This document shows, in pieces, positions 27,387 through 42,300 of a DNA stretch of 64,000 nucleotides. The stretch's first letter is position 1, and each line of letters begins with the position of its first letter. Under the pieces are notes generated by a model. That model was not told the origin of the DNA. It did no database searches and saw only the letters and a program-made list of their open reading frames with translations. Made by a program: the position numbers and the translations under genes. Source of the stretch: Norana najaformis. Taxonomy: Eukaryota > Annelida > Clitellata > Crassiclitellata > Hormogastridae. Location: the NCBI GenBank assembly GCA_964023275.1, contig OZ029925.1, positions 9,355,719 to 9,419,718 of the forward strand, given 5' to 3'.

Positions 27387-30300
27387 TCCTGCCTGCCTGC
27401 CTGCCTTCCTGCAGTTAAATGCCAATCAATCACATAATATTTTTACTGCAGCGACAAATAACCAACTCTACCGATACTTGTAAAAAAACTCTGGGGATGA
27501 AGTTGCTACTAAGCAGAAGGTAAGGTTAGGCAGTCAGGCTACTAAGTCACTTTGGTAATAGCATGCCAGAGCTCTCTTCTGTGCAAGATGATGCCAGCTC
27601 GCATGTATCTGGTATCTGACTGTATTTCATGGATTTGTACCTTGGATCTGGCATCATCCAAACCCAAAGATCTGACATGGCATGGTACTCGTCTGAACAG
27701 CTAGCAGCGGTGAAAGATCTCTACCAATTCAAATGAGCAGGATCAAAAGCATTACAATTGCTATAAGAAACCGCATACCTACATACGTACACAAGATACT
27801 TGCTTACCAGTATGTGGTCGGAATTCGAAGCCAACCGGACTAACGCTGTATGCCCCAATGAACCCACTGTTGACGGCGTTGTTCAGGACATTGAAAAGTG
27901 CAATGCGATCATAATATCCACTAGTGCGCAAGTCAGCTGTTACCATCACAGATGGTGGGGCACCTTCAGCAGCACTTGCAGGTCTACAAAGAAAGAATGA
28001 GCATCAAGAACTACCGATCAGAAAAGAAGCTGAAATTACAGCAATCTCCTGACAAAGAGATATGGATTTACAACTGTTTGGGTGCCACTCGCTAAAACGA
28101 GCAACGAATGCTTGAATGACCGAATAACAGTAGAATAACAATATAATTGTATGAATCGAATTCCAGATAACAGAACAAAACTATATGTAAGCTCTAATAA
28201 GTTAAACTAATAAGTCAGACATATTTGCCAAAATCAGAATATTAGAAGAAATATGCAGGTCAACCAACCGGAACTGCACTATGGTCACAGTCTGCTGACC
28301 AGGCGCAGAGGTGTGGTAGATATTTTCAATGGCTGCTTTAATCGAAAGTGAGTGATGAATAAACTCAGAACTTGATGTGGTGTTGAGTGCTATACTGTAG
28401 CGCAAAGCTGTGAAATTTATCACACCACGAAACTGTTCTGTAACATAAACATCACCACAATATAATCCCGACTGCTTCCTATCGTTTCTTACTTATCTGC
28501 TGTTATTGGACAATTATTGTCATATTATACACCAACAAAATGATCCTAAAATTACTCAGTCCATGTTATATTATTAGTATTATTATTGTTATAGTTATTA
28601 TTATTACGAAAATTTGTAGCACATAAAACGCCACAAAAGTGCAACTCAGAAGCATGGCTTTGATTGATTTAGAATGGCTGGTGGCTGAGAGGCTAACAAT
28701 GGCTTTCCACCTCTGTAGCTTGGGTTCAAATCCCAGGTACGTCATCTGATATCAACGTAGACTGTGTTGTTGAACTGCATGTAAACTCCCTCCGATACAA
28801 GTACCTCCTTAACTTCAAACCACTGTGTGGATTAATTTTAACAAGCAAAAAACATGTGATTATTACTTTACCTTGCCGGCCTTTACCTATTGTTGTTCGT
28901 TATATGAATACTTTACTATTGTCTGTACAAGTATACTTCGTTTTACAGTGACTCTTACGTAGAAATGCTATAGAGTTTGCTACATAGGGTTATCATTTAG
29001 AAGTGCTATACAATTTGTTGATTATCTTACATTACATTTAATGGTATATAGGAAAGGTAATGTTAAGGAACGCACTCACTTAATGAATGAATTCATCAGC
29101 TTCAATTGTGAGACGTTGAGAATTCCTGGGATCTTAGTTCTTACTTTGTAACTGAAGTGTGTGAATTTAAGTAACACTAGGACACAGATTTAAAGTAGAA
29201 AAACAATCAATTACACTGCAGTTGAGATTAAAACTATTTACATATTTTTACAAACCCTCTTCAGACTCTAAAAGCCCCTTAAAGTGTTTCCGTGAAACCT
29301 ACAGGCCGGTAGTGGTTTACACAGAGAGAAATGATGCAGAGTTGATATATGATGGTACAAAGAGCAGCAGCAGCAGCAGAGCTGTGGAAACCAAAGCCAG
29401 CAAGCAGCATCAGCAGCAGGTCTATAGCATCCCAGGTCTATAGTCTAGACATAGCAGGAAGCATAAATCATCAGCAGCTGCAGCATTCAGACAAGCCCAA
29501 ACTGAAGTTAGAGATAAATCAAATGCCCGCGTGGCAACTCATCGGCAGCAACCAAAAGCATCTCGGGTTCGAATCACAACAGGCAGGTGCAGCTGTGCAA
29601 TACAAAAGGCAAACTCAGCCAAACGTTCCCTCAACTCTTCACCAGGCCATGATTTTGATTACTTTCTGCGGACGTTGATAGAACCCCTATTTAAGACAAA
29701 CTGACAAAGAAATGCAAATCTTAGTATCATCCCCACAGAAACGATATCCTAGTGAATGATTATCAAGTAATGTACCTAATGATTTGGTGTGTAATGTAAA
29801 CAAAAGAGAACCCTATGTGACACCACATCGTAATAAAGTACTAGACGAATAATTACCATTTAAATATACTGACTGAGCGAAACTGTAGTCAAAAATCACA
29901 ACACATTTGAGAAGCCCGCTTGAAACCAAATGGGATTCCCATTTTTGTATAAATAAAACTTCTATGGGATGGCAACCCTGGTCAGCATGAGGCAGACCAC
30001 ATGCATGTACAGCCTGAAATCAAACCTTGGAGCAGTCACTGACCCGACATTCTGAACTCATGAGTGGACAGAATGTTTTGAGCGCCAGCACTGCATGGTG
30101 TAGAAAGTTATGTACCAAAACTACCCAAAGCCTCTGATTGTGAAATTCCAAGTTCATTACCTGGCCAGAATATCACAACTAAAATCCAGCAACAGGGAAC
30201 AGGTGTCTCTGAGATGGTGTAGAACAGACAACATCAGCAAAAGCAACATCATCATCCACATTCACAACATCATCTTAATCATGTATGTGTCTAAGATATG

Positions 30301-33300
30301 TAGGTATGCATGAATGTATGTGTGCAACCATGCATGAGTATATATATATAATTAGTGTTTAATAATACCTTGCACACATACATACCTATACGCGCACAAA
30401 CACACACATATATATATACATAAATAATGTATGAATGCGTGTCTCTGTGTGTGCCTGTGTGTCTGTGTATCAAGTGCAGACTCTGCACTGGATACAATGG
30501 TCACAAGGGCTAGGGTCAGTGAACTTAAGCAATGTTCAACCCAGTTATTACTTGAATGGGTGACCATCCATGGAATACCAGACCACCTTGGCCAACTCAG
30601 CCCTTCATCCTTTCAGAGTTGGTCAATGAATGCATGCTTGGAGTTTTAAAACATGTGCCCTGTTGCTGGATAACTGAGTATTTGAGTTTCAACCTGAAGG
30701 TCCTTCAACCCCCTCCACAATCGCATGAAGGAATTCTACAGAGTCACGTAAACAAGTGTGTTATCTTTACTTTTTACAGTTTTACGAGTCTGTGTAAGTT
30801 GGTACAGCCAAATCAAGATGCACATACTGTAAAACCTTTTTAAAGTGCAGGGTCCTGATTAAACGCTGCTCTTCAACAGCAGCCAGAGGAAAAACAATTT
30901 GTGAAAATACAGACCTGCCCCCCCCCCCCCTAATACATGCTACAGGCGTGGGACGCGGTTCATCCCCCGCTCCCCACTTGGTTTTATGCAGGTGCCCCTC
31001 AGACCAGACCCATGCATGGTGGACTGCCAAAATATGGCACCCCACTGGAAATGCTCATGCCCCCCCCATACAAGCAATGCTGGAGCCACCACTTGTTTCA
31101 GCGCCAGTATGCTGGTGCCAGCATGGATGCTACAATAACGTCACAAGAACATATCAGAAGAAGTTGAGAAGGACATGCAACTATGTCTGAAAGGCGCAGT
31201 TTGTGGTATTCAAGGTAGAGAGAAGCATAAATATGGTAGTTTACCAGAGGTAAAAGTGATTTGTACATATAAACGCAGGGCTCCTTTAACTATAGCTATC
31301 AGTTTCCAATAGCCACAGGGAGGTAAAACGGATTTATACAAACAAATGCCTGGGCGTTTATAAGAAATTTTCTGGGTATATACGTATGTGACTAAGTGTA
31401 TGTATGCATGCATCTAGTTATGTGTTCAACAACTTTCAAGAGCCTATATATGAAGCTCCTCACTACCCAAAGTGATGCATGATATCCAGACAAGTTTGTC
31501 TGTGGTAACATTGCTTCTTGTGTAACCAAAATAGTTTTTCAACAGGCATTTAGACACTGGCCATCAAAGTCCCATCAACAGTTGAGGGGTAATAATCATT
31601 ACCCTCGTTATCATCAGCATCATCATCACCACCACCACCACCACCACGGTCACCACGACCACGACCACCACCACCACCGACACCACCACCACCACCGACA
31701 CCACCACCACCGACACCACCACCACCACCAACACCACCACCATCAGCTTCTCCTTCAATAGACAAACAGACACAGAAAGTCAAATGATGACACAGAGCAT
31801 CACAAGTTAAGGTAAATAAGGTACAAGGTAAGGAAATGCAAATCAATGCAAAAAATTAAGACAAGATAAGGTAAAGTTACGTAATTAATCATATGCAATT
31901 TGGCATATTCTCGTTTCTTCTGTATATCATGCTTATATGCATATATATATCCATTTTATTACTCTGGTATTTCAGATCTTCATCAGAATTAACCCTCTGT
32001 GACACACTCCTAGGGTAGAAGGTGGACTGAATCAAAAAGACAATGAACAACTTGGGAACTCTGGCTGAGAATCAGAGACATAGTGTTGAAAGGCCAACCA
32101 GTCAAACTCTATGAGACCCCAATAACAAGACTCCTCAGTGATCAATTCCACATGTGTTCAAGGCAAAAACAAGCTGCAATGGGACGCAATATGGGCTGTG
32201 ATATGAAGAAATATAAAATGAAAGATAGGTGGCGCTCTGACTGTATACACCTAAGATGGCTGCCTGGTCCAGTACCTCAGTGAGGTTATAGAAAGGCAGA
32301 GTACATATAAACATGACATAACAAGACATTTATTTAGTCTTCTTCACAATTTCTTTTGGAAAGTATGATTGATATAATGTGCTCCTGATCAAGATGTTAA
32401 ATGTATTGTGCTGCCTATCAAGGTGATAAAGGTGACAAGTGCAATGTGCTGGTGATCAAGGTGACACACGTGATAACGATGTGACTCATTAGAACTGCAG
32501 TATTTCTACTTCTCTGTAATTCAAAAAGTACTGTCTTCCAAAAATAAAGAGCTATTAAAGGAAAGTTTCACCTAGGTTTTGCAGTGAGCTAAGTGAAGGA
32601 TCAGGAAAGTAGACTTGAGTCTATTTAATTAAGTTGAAGACTGAAGACATGTTTCCTGAAGGGAAAGTTTCCTATTAGCAAAGCCTGTAAATCTGGGGAA
32701 CCAGTCATATTTTTAACAAGAATTTACTAGACAGGTCAGGACAAACCTCTAGCAATCAATTACTAGGTCGGCTGGAGATTGACAGACACAGTTAGGAGTC
32801 ACTGAAAAGAATAAATGACGGATGAGTGAATTTTAAATAAGAATAAGAAGATGTGCAGGGAGCTGACAGGAGAAGAATGAGTAGACTCAGAAGGGTGGAA
32901 CAACAAGAGAAAGAGAGAGGAGACTGTAATCTGTAGGAAGAATCAGAGGAGGAGATGCTGCAGACTGAGAGAAGGCAACAAGAAGTGGAGAAGTGGAGAA
33001 GTGGAGAAGAACAGTGCGGATAATGAAAGAAAAGGAATTAGAGGATCGGCAACTGTAGACTGAAAGAAGAAGAGAAGAAGCAGGCAGCAAAAAGAAAATA
33101 AGAAAATCGTATGGCAATCGTAAGCATAAACTCCACAAATCCTCTGCACCCGAAGAAGCTGAGAATGAGAATCAATTTATTTTCAGATGCTGAGCATAAA
33201 GAAAATTTGATGAGCCACATTTGGTCAGGTTCAGTTGTGAGTTCTGAGAGATGGATGCATAGACTAAAAGAACAAAAGGAGCAATAATAGGAGGGCAGAA

Positions 33301-36300
33301 TGATGGAGAATGACAGAGCTGCAATTAACGGCAGAAAATCTTAACAGATCATGAAAAGGAGAAGACGGTAGTACAGAGCGAACACACATAAAAATCATAT
33401 AAGAAAAGGATAAAGTGGTGGCATGGGAGGAAAATACATAAAATACACGAGCAAGGATAGTCCAAAACCTTCTGAGAAAAAGACAAGAAGATCATACAGA
33501 GTGAAGATACAAGAATAAAGATGGACAAAGGCAGGTTAAGAAGGGGAAAAGTGGTTGCATAATGGGAGAAGAGGAATTGGACCAGGAGGAGTGCATCTCA
33601 ACTAAGAAAACTGAGAAAGTGGTGGTTCTACAAGAGGAAGAACTTCAGAAGAAAGGAGATAATGAGCAGAAGATCAGGAGTGGATGTTATCAATTTCCAA
33701 AGCTCAGAGTCAGAGGCTATTTCATTTTTCAAGATTTCAGACTGGCTTTTATCCTCTTGACAGGAAAAAGCCTCTGAAACCACAAAAAATTCCAACCAGG
33801 CGTACACGGCATAATCTATTTTTGCATGGTAGACCGCAGCAGACTCTTTTTCGGTCCTCCAGGTGTACTCTGGACTTATCCAGATAAGTGAATCAAAGGA
33901 ATGCAGCCGGAAAATTGCAAAGTTCTGTTGCCTAAGGTTAAAGGTGTTAACAGAAAGGTCAAGTCAAGCAGACCTGAACAGCTAGCTATTATCTGCTAAG
34001 GTCTCTCTGGTCAAGCATATCTTTAAGAGGAATGCTAATAGAGGCTGTGGATAATATCAGCCAATGGGAAGGTTAGCCATAGGTTATCAGATATGGCTAG
34101 CACAATAACCCTAATTACGGTCACAATAAATAATAGAAATATACAATAAATTATTTATTATGATCATAATCAGTGTTATATTAATCATAAGTAATAATAA
34201 AACACTAAAGAAGTGAATGAAATGGCATAGAACAGAGAAGAATGGTGGATGCGGCTTCCTGGACCAGCCTGACAGCTGAACACTCAGAGAAAGAATAAAT
34301 ACTAATAAATATTATATAACACTGACTAATAAATATTATATAACACTGAATAATAACAAGAATGACACGTATGTCTAAATGCACTTCACACAGCGCCTTT
34401 CAGGTACCTCATAAAAGCAATGCAATTAACAGAAGGTGAAACCCTGTAATGGATCTAGCTGATCTGCAGTGGTATCTGCAATTTCAAAAAATAAAATTGA
34501 TCAGCAGCTCAAGGTTCCCACCATTAAGATTACCGGTACCTGAAATATGCTGCTCCAAAAACTTAGCAATACTGAAACATTTAGTTTTCACTTTATAACT
34601 TAACTGGATCCCGAGCTCAGGGAAAACCCAAGACGACATGGACAGACAACACCAAGCCATGGACTGAATTATCGTTTGACCAATTATTACAAAAAACGAG
34701 GGACAGAAGCAGATGGTACAGAATTGTCCACGGTTTGCCAAACCTTCAGCTCGAGGAAGGTTAAGGAGAAGACAAGAAAACTAAACAGTAAGAATTAGAG
34801 TAGATAGAGTTCAATACTGCTCAAGAAAATGTCGCAAATAGACTCCTTCAACTAGACTCGTAATCTCCAATGAATTATAATTTTTGGCTACTTGAAGTTA
34901 CCATCAATTAATGCCTTGCGCATTATGATAATAACAGATGCTATATAAGTCATTAAATTAAGTTAGAATACACATTAGATTAGACACTAGATTAGATTAG
35001 ATTAGGTAACTTACCAATTTCATCCATATGGTGAGGTGGAGTGAAAGAATGAACAGGAAAAATCGTTGAAACTCCGGGGGAACCACGAACCGTTTCCACG
35101 GTTGTGCCACTGTAGTCTTCATCATCCGGACCAGAGCCTGGGTCGTCTTTCATCATATCCTCATCATCCAGAAGGGTTCCACGTTGTCTGTCGCCAAAGT
35201 CAAAATCATTTTCCTAAAACGCATTCAAAAATCTGATTAGATCTCTTTATTTTTATTTACGTAATTACACAGATATTGGACTAGATTAGAAAAGAGTTTT
35301 AAGTTTTAAAAACATCCAAATCATCATCAGAAAAGCAAATCTGATATTTTCAACAATTTATTTAACATCTTCATTTCAGTAATGGCACAGATATTGAATC
35401 AGATTCGAAAGGGTAGATCCACTGGCCAATCGGGGGCCACAGACCCCAATACATTTAGAAGGGGCATGCCACTGAGTTGGCTCCATAATGGTTTTTGGTG
35501 AGGTCACCCCCAGAAATTGTAAATAACAAACAACTATAATAATACCATTACAGGAAGTAAATGAGGAAAAGTAGGAAATTCAAAGCAAGAAATGTTTGTT
35601 AATTCAGTGTTTTCAGTGTACACGATGACACTTGTGCTGCAAGTGACTGCAGTCAGTGAATAACTGTACATATACAGCGCCCTCTTTTGGCATCGAACAT
35701 ACTACAGCGCTCTATAAATCGTCTTATTATTATCACTACTAACTCTTCATACTCAAGGCTGCCTCTTGGGTTAGCTCCAGGGACTTTTCTTCTCTCTATT
35801 TATTTTATTTATTTCTGCATTTATTAAGTGCCACTTCAATGACTAAGCATCAGTCGATGGCACTGAGCAATTGTGAGTGAAGGACTTGCTTAAGATCCCT
35901 ACGCATTAGCCGTCTCCAAGGAGGATTGAACCCGTACTCTCCACCGTGTTACAAGCCAATCGCTCTATCCAATCTCTATCCAGACTGAGTTTCATCTTGA
36001 TTAATTCGTGTATGGCAAGGCATTAGTTCAAGTGTCGTATTCTAAAGAACAGCAGGAAACGAGATAACGGAACAGTCTTTGTAAGGGGAATTTAATCTGT
36101 TCTCAGAATGAATTTCATCAATAAACATTCTTATTCGTAAAGGACCTCATCTAGTCATCCCAACTGACTGGACCACTCTAAATGACAGCAACTACTTTTG
36201 TGTGGGTCAGGTTTTATCATACACTACACATAAATGGTCAGATATGTACAAACATGTATCAGAATAGACTGCTTGATGTCCACTACATTTGAGAGATTCT

Positions 36301-39300
36301 TAAAAATTCTAGATACAAGCATTACAGACTTACGTAGACAGGTAAAGTAGGGTAAACTGTGGATAAAATGCCAGCAAGCACAGCAAAGCAACACTGACCC
36401 TCTTCAGCGCATAAATGGGTGACCAGCGACCACCCATGGAATTCTAGCCATCTAGGTCAACTCCATCTTTTTTAATGCTGCTAAATGAGTATTAATTCAG
36501 CAAGTTAGAAAAAGGTGCTCCATTCTGGATTGCTTAAATCAATTTTGTGCTTCAGCTGAAAGATCCTTCAAACTCTGAGACAATGCTTTTTAGAAGTTTC
36601 AGTAGAGGCACATGAAGAAATGCATTACTTTTGCCTTATATGATCTTCAGGTGCTAGGTGCAAAAGCAGAACAATGGCAAATGTAGCTGACTGTTAACGA
36701 ATCAGACTTTCACATCTGCATCCATTGGGTGAATCCGGGTACACTATGTGAAGCTGACAATTCCAGTTGTGTAAATTAAGAAAAAGTTGTTGTTTTTATT
36801 GCAATTCTATACTTCCATTATGCTTTAGCAAAACGTTCACACATGTCAGAACTATTGCTGATAGGTGCATTTAACAAATGAATAATTGCCTTATCTGACC
36901 TTACCTTACCTTGCCTTACCTTAATTTGCCTCGACTTACCTTACCTTACCTTCATTCATTCATTCATTCGTTTGTTCATTCATTCATTCATTTATTATAC
37001 CCACTACTATAAGGACAATAACAATATACATATATCTCGACAGTGAGATGCTAAAGGTGGATCTGACCAAGGTCCTGCTTACCTTACCTTACCTAATTTA
37101 ACCTTGCCTTCCTTACCTTACAATGCATTCAAAAACATTATCTTATCCCATACATGACCTTATCATCCACTAGCCGGACAAGCACTCTTTTGAGAAAGGA
37201 AATGGTTATGCCAGTGGTTGCAGACTTGGCTCCCAGGTCATTAGGCTTACCCACACCTGGACTGAGCCACCTGGACTACTGCACCTATATATGAGCCGCC
37301 TCCTCCAGGAGTCTGAAAGCATCACCTGAGATTCATCAGCCCAACACCAGCAACTGAACGGGACCAGATTTTTAACAGGCCTTGGAAAAGTTGAATGCCT
37401 TAACACTAACAAACTAAAAACACATTTGCACGCAGAGGCACACACTGTAAGCAGCCTACGTGCCCACTAACTCACACCCTGCTGAAAATCTAGATGTAGC
37501 CTTACATGCACCACCGGTACCGTGCATATGTTTCTGCTATGGCCCAACCTCTCTCTCTCTCTCTCTACTTACCTACCACATTCCATTTTTCCACCCTACT
37601 CCTGCTCCCTTCCCCGCTGGGCCACAAGAAAACCAAAGACTATAAACACCGTATGAATTTAAAACATTCCATTGAGAGTTTTTCCTCCTGACGTTGGCAA
37701 AGTCGTCGACATTAAAACGAGCCTCGTCTGATCCCAGATTAGGAAATGCCAAATGATCGTAAACTTGAGCTTTCTACAGCACCATAAAGCTAATACTAAG
37801 TCGCGGGAACCAGCTTATTCACAGGCGCTCAGTCAAAACAAAATCGATGCGCAGGAAGGGTTCAGTTTCAAGTCAAGATCCATGAGTCAGGCAGGCAGAC
37901 AGTCTGATGGTAGATGGTGTTTGGAATTAAACCGGAAAGTGAGTTTAGGGGCAGAGGAAGAACTGATGACACTCTGAGTCCAGCCAATCACTGCATTGGC
38001 TGACCTTTATTTCCCTAATCTGAGTAATCCCAAAAATCTGAAAAGCACGGCTGCTGCCAACAGTTGGCTATCTGTTGTTTTCTGATGCAGCCAAATTATT
38101 AAGTTATATCAGAAGGAAAGAGAAGCGGGTGAAGACAATGACTACACTCAGAGACAATATAAACAATAAACAATATAAACGAAAACATAACAAAACTTGG
38201 ACTAAACATGAGAAAAGCACTATTTTTCAGAAATGACCAAAAAGAAGGAAGATCATTTATTCACACCTATCCCTGCCAAATGACTAGCATTAGGAGATGA
38301 TGATGATGACGACGACAGTGGTGGTGGTGGTGGTGATGATGGTGATGATGATGATGATGATGACAGTGGTGGCGGCGGTGGTGGTGGTAATGATGATGGT
38401 GGTGATGATGGTGGTGATGATGATGATGCTGATGATGATGATAATGATGATGATGGCGATGACGGCAATGATGATGACGATGATGGTGATGATGATGGTG
38501 ATGATGATGATGACGAAACTCATCAAGATGTCTTCTTGATCAGTAAAGTAATAAAAGGACTTCAGGATTTTCAGTTTTTAAAACAAGCATTTCAAGCATT
38601 CCTACAGTACTTCCTCACCGTAACCCTTCTGCACAAACTGCTGGTTTCCTCATGCAGATCAAATTTCTTTCCATCTTAACTCGAGTGCCAGTAAACAAAC
38701 CAGCATTTCACTCATGCATGTTTCAAGTGAGTGCTGAGAAATTCAGAGTTTTGCAAAACGTAAGGTTCATTATCAACTTAGCCAGTGGACATAAACGGTT
38801 TCTAATTCTGCATAAGACTTTTTCTGGGCCAATTTGCAGCCACAGAAACATCACAACAACGCAGAGGCACAAAGTTATCTGGCATAAAAAATACCTGAAA
38901 CATGCTGGCACTTCCAAGCAGTGCTGACAGCAAACATATAAGACCACAAGATAGACCCTCTCAAGCAGACATAACTCATATGTGCACATACCAGCTTATG
39001 AATGCCGTTCTTCAATGGCGCTATATAAATAGCAACTTACATATATAAATACATAGACACATGAACTGCAGATAAAGTAACATAAACTGAACACAAAAGT
39101 CATAGTACACAGCACAGACAAATAAAAATAAAACCACAGATGATAATCTTAAACATAAATATGATTGTATGTATGCTTGTAAAGTGGAGAGTATGGGTTC
39201 GAGCTTTCTCTGAGACGGTTACTGTGTACTGGCCTTGAGCAAGTCCTTCTCTCGCTATCGCTCAACACCATCGATTGCTGCTTAGTCATTAGATAGAGGT

Positions 39301-42300
39301 GCTCAATAAATGCATAAATAATAATGTATGTATGTATGTCTGTATGTTTGTTTGTATGTGTGTATGTATATAAGTATGTATGTATGTATTATTGTATGTA
39401 TGTATGTATGTATGTATGTATGATGTACGTATGTATGTTTGTATGTATGTATGTATGCATGCATGCATGTATGATTGTATGATGTATGTATGTAAGTTTG
39501 TATGTATGTATGTATGTATATATGCATGTATGTATGTATGCAATCATGCATGTATTATTGTATGTATGTATGTATGTATGTATGTATGTATGTATGTATG
39601 CATGTAAGTATGCATGTATTTGAACTTAGTTATTTTATAATTGTCTTACACTTAGTATATCAGAAAATTTATGTTCCCTAGAGAATTTGACACCAAAGGC
39701 GGAAAAGGTGGCCACGGTCATGGGTCACTGGTTAAACACTAAGCTCTTCTACTCTGAGGGTCACAGCTGGATGGGAAAAGGAGACTCCAGTGTCCAATAT
39801 ATAAAGAGCAAAGACAGCCAAAGGCTGATCAGTGATAAATAGCCCACTATCTATCTCTACAAAGATTCCTTTAACCTATAAAAATGACTAGCCTTTTCTC
39901 AGCCTTGGCCTGTTGAACTTTGACCTTGCTCCAACTCTAGATTTTACTTTACCCATCTCTGCTATTCAGTTCACTCACAGCAAAAACGTTGCTTTGTTTC
40001 AACAATTTTCTTGTGGCATTGAGAATTGACAGATTTTCAAAGATTACACGATATTAGTTACACAACCATCTACATGTTTCAAATAGCAAAGGGCTGTTTT
40101 CTATCCCATTCCAAATAAGCTGATTGCATAAATATTTGCAGAAACTGAGTCCGCTCTCAGTCAAGGCCGGAAAATTTTAACTACAAGCTGCTTAGGCACA
40201 GTCTGTAAAAGTACTCACTGTGGGAAGTTTCTGTAAACTGGCACCATATAAATGTTGCACCACATTAGAATGCCTCCACTGTGATGTTGGGTGGTACAGA
40301 GGCTTTTCACCACAGCAGTGTAGGTTCAAATCCCACTTTTGGGATTCCCACAAATCAACATAGACTTCTGGTTGTTGAACTGTACTTCAGAGGTTATTAT
40401 CTTCCATGTGAGAGCCTTCTTAAACTAAACACACGTGGTTACCATTGAAAGAAAGCAGGAGACTGAGACAGTTAGACTGACACAGAGAAAGAAATGAGGC
40501 AGACAGAGACAGATACAAACAGGAAGTCAAATAAACACTCACATACATACACAAGGACACAAAGAATGATTAGCCAACAGAACAATCAAACAGTGGGACA
40601 AACAGATCCACCAGGCAGAGAAACTCAAAGGAGGGGAAGCTGCAAGACAGACACAGACACACAGACACAGTCAGAGACATTGACAGAAAGACACAGACAC
40701 TCAAAGACACAAAGATCAAAAGCAGCAAAGAAAGATATAAAACAAGAATAGTAAACATAGGAACTGAGATACACTCACACCTATCCAGACTGAGATAAAC
40801 AGAAACTAAGAGAAAGATGAAAAACACAGACACACTGTTAAAGACAGAGACATAAGATGCCACCATATAAAGAACATGGACATTTGACATCACACCACCA
40901 CACTGCTCTGACATGTATCAACGGTCATGTTCCAGTGTTGCTCTTGGAATATAGTTTGGACATGACTTCTTTGACATGACTTGGACATGACGTGGAACAA
41001 GAAGGAGCAGAGCCAGCAAATTATGAGTACAAAGGTTAATTTGTAAGCTGGGACAGATCAACTCCAAGGCCATCCACCACGGAAGGTTCAATATTTTATA
41101 ACTGAAAATTGTGTTTGATTGGCACATATGATATCTGCAACGTTTCACCCTGTAAACAAGAGGTTTTGTTCTTCCACAATTTCACTCTGCACATTCTGTT
41201 CCATGTCCACACTAAGCATATATTCTGTGTCAAGCTCGAACCATGTTCCTTGCACACAGTAACGGAACGGAACGTGGCGAACATAAAACAGAACCAGGAA
41301 TCACAGATTCCCAGCTATTCAATATTTACAAAGCTTTCACTCAGTCTAAAAACAACAACTGTTCACCAACAGAACATTCCCAGCCAAGGCATGTTGGAAA
41401 TAGTACTATATCACATCTGACAGCCTCTAAAAGGCATTTCACAGACTAAAAGGCGTTATATAATGCCTGGCATATTACATTACAAGGGAAACTCTCACAC
41501 AGTGACAGCCTCCAACGATGATGAATGAGATTCAGTTCTACTGAAATGTAATGTATGTAATGTAAACATTTACATAGCACCACTTATGGAAAATTTCTCA
41601 GAAGCTGTCTTGATCCAACAACACCAAGCTACCACTGAACAAGATGGTTTAAGGCTCTGTCTGAACGTAATAATAATAATAATAATAATAATAACAATAA
41701 TAATAAAATAATAATAATAATAATAATAAGTAACTTCTAATGCATTGGCGTCTAATGCATAAGGCATCAACCAAAGGTGTATCAAAGCCAAGCCGTAAAC
41801 AGGTCAATATCCAGAAGGTTAGTCCATAATACATATAGCCATATATTAACACCAGTGGAAAGGAAGGCGAAACTGAATGCCAGCTCAACCCACTCTATCA
41901 CCACACTCACTCTGCATATGTTCTATTTCCACCTGAAGTATGCAAGCATATTCTCTGTTCCTCAACTGATTGGACCAAACTTGATCCATGCAGCCCTAAA
42001 AATGGAAAATGAACATACCATTATGTGATACGTAACATACTTGCAATAGAGAAATAGGAATATTAGGTGACATTAGGGGCATGGTAGGAATAGGGAAAAC
42101 TGTTATTCAGACTTATGCTCAGTTAATCTGGAATGACATAAAAACCCTCTGGACTAACTGAAATTCCAGCCAGGCCAATAAAAATCCATTTATCTCAAAG
42201 TCAAAAGGCCACTACATTCACGATCCTCATTTGGAAGGTGTCATTAAACAACAATAAAAATCAGCAAAAATTAACAGTGAAAACTCAAACTGGCCAAAAG

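Larger units (their letters stand above)
19775..27807. other. Perlecan intron 4, 8 kb
   Basis: Contains the CTGT microsatellite, a CCA run at 20741-20772, family 1 copies, the LINE 3' end at 22500, GATTA repeats, the possible hAT-like MITE, a TAACA-rich patch at 26700-26790 and the CCTG array. No coding exon recognised. Confidence 0.5.
28438..35014. other. Perlecan intron 2, 6.6 kb
   Basis: Contains the T2 SINE, a possible tRNA-like box B at 29565 (gggttcgaatcac), the 5S-headed SINE, a C-tract at 30917-30930, the CCACCA array and the purine-rich tract. No exon recognised; SEA and domain I exons join in frame without one. Confidence 0.5.

Noticed and set aside
29560-29580. Functional tRNA gene suggested by gggttcgaatcac
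   Set aside because: No cloverleaf arms or acceptor stem could be paired around the box B; more likely a SINE remnant.
29222-29678. Gln/Ala-rich frame with poly-Ser/poly-Ala
   Set aside because: Arises from an AGC repeat next to a tRNA-like SINE box; no splice or promoter context.
31550-31846. Gly/Val-rich open frame with VGGGGGVGG pattern, like a silk or shell-matrix protein
   Set aside because: It follows exactly the CCACCA array; no splice sites, signal peptide or non-repeat coding sequence.
36895-37120. Interstitial telomere repeat
   Set aside because: The unit is CCTTA/TAAGG, not TTAGGG or TTAGG; arrays are short and interrupted.
38253-38539. Met/Val-, Ile/Thr- and Ser/Pro-rich frames
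   Set aside because: All are readings of the GAT/GGT trinucleotide array.
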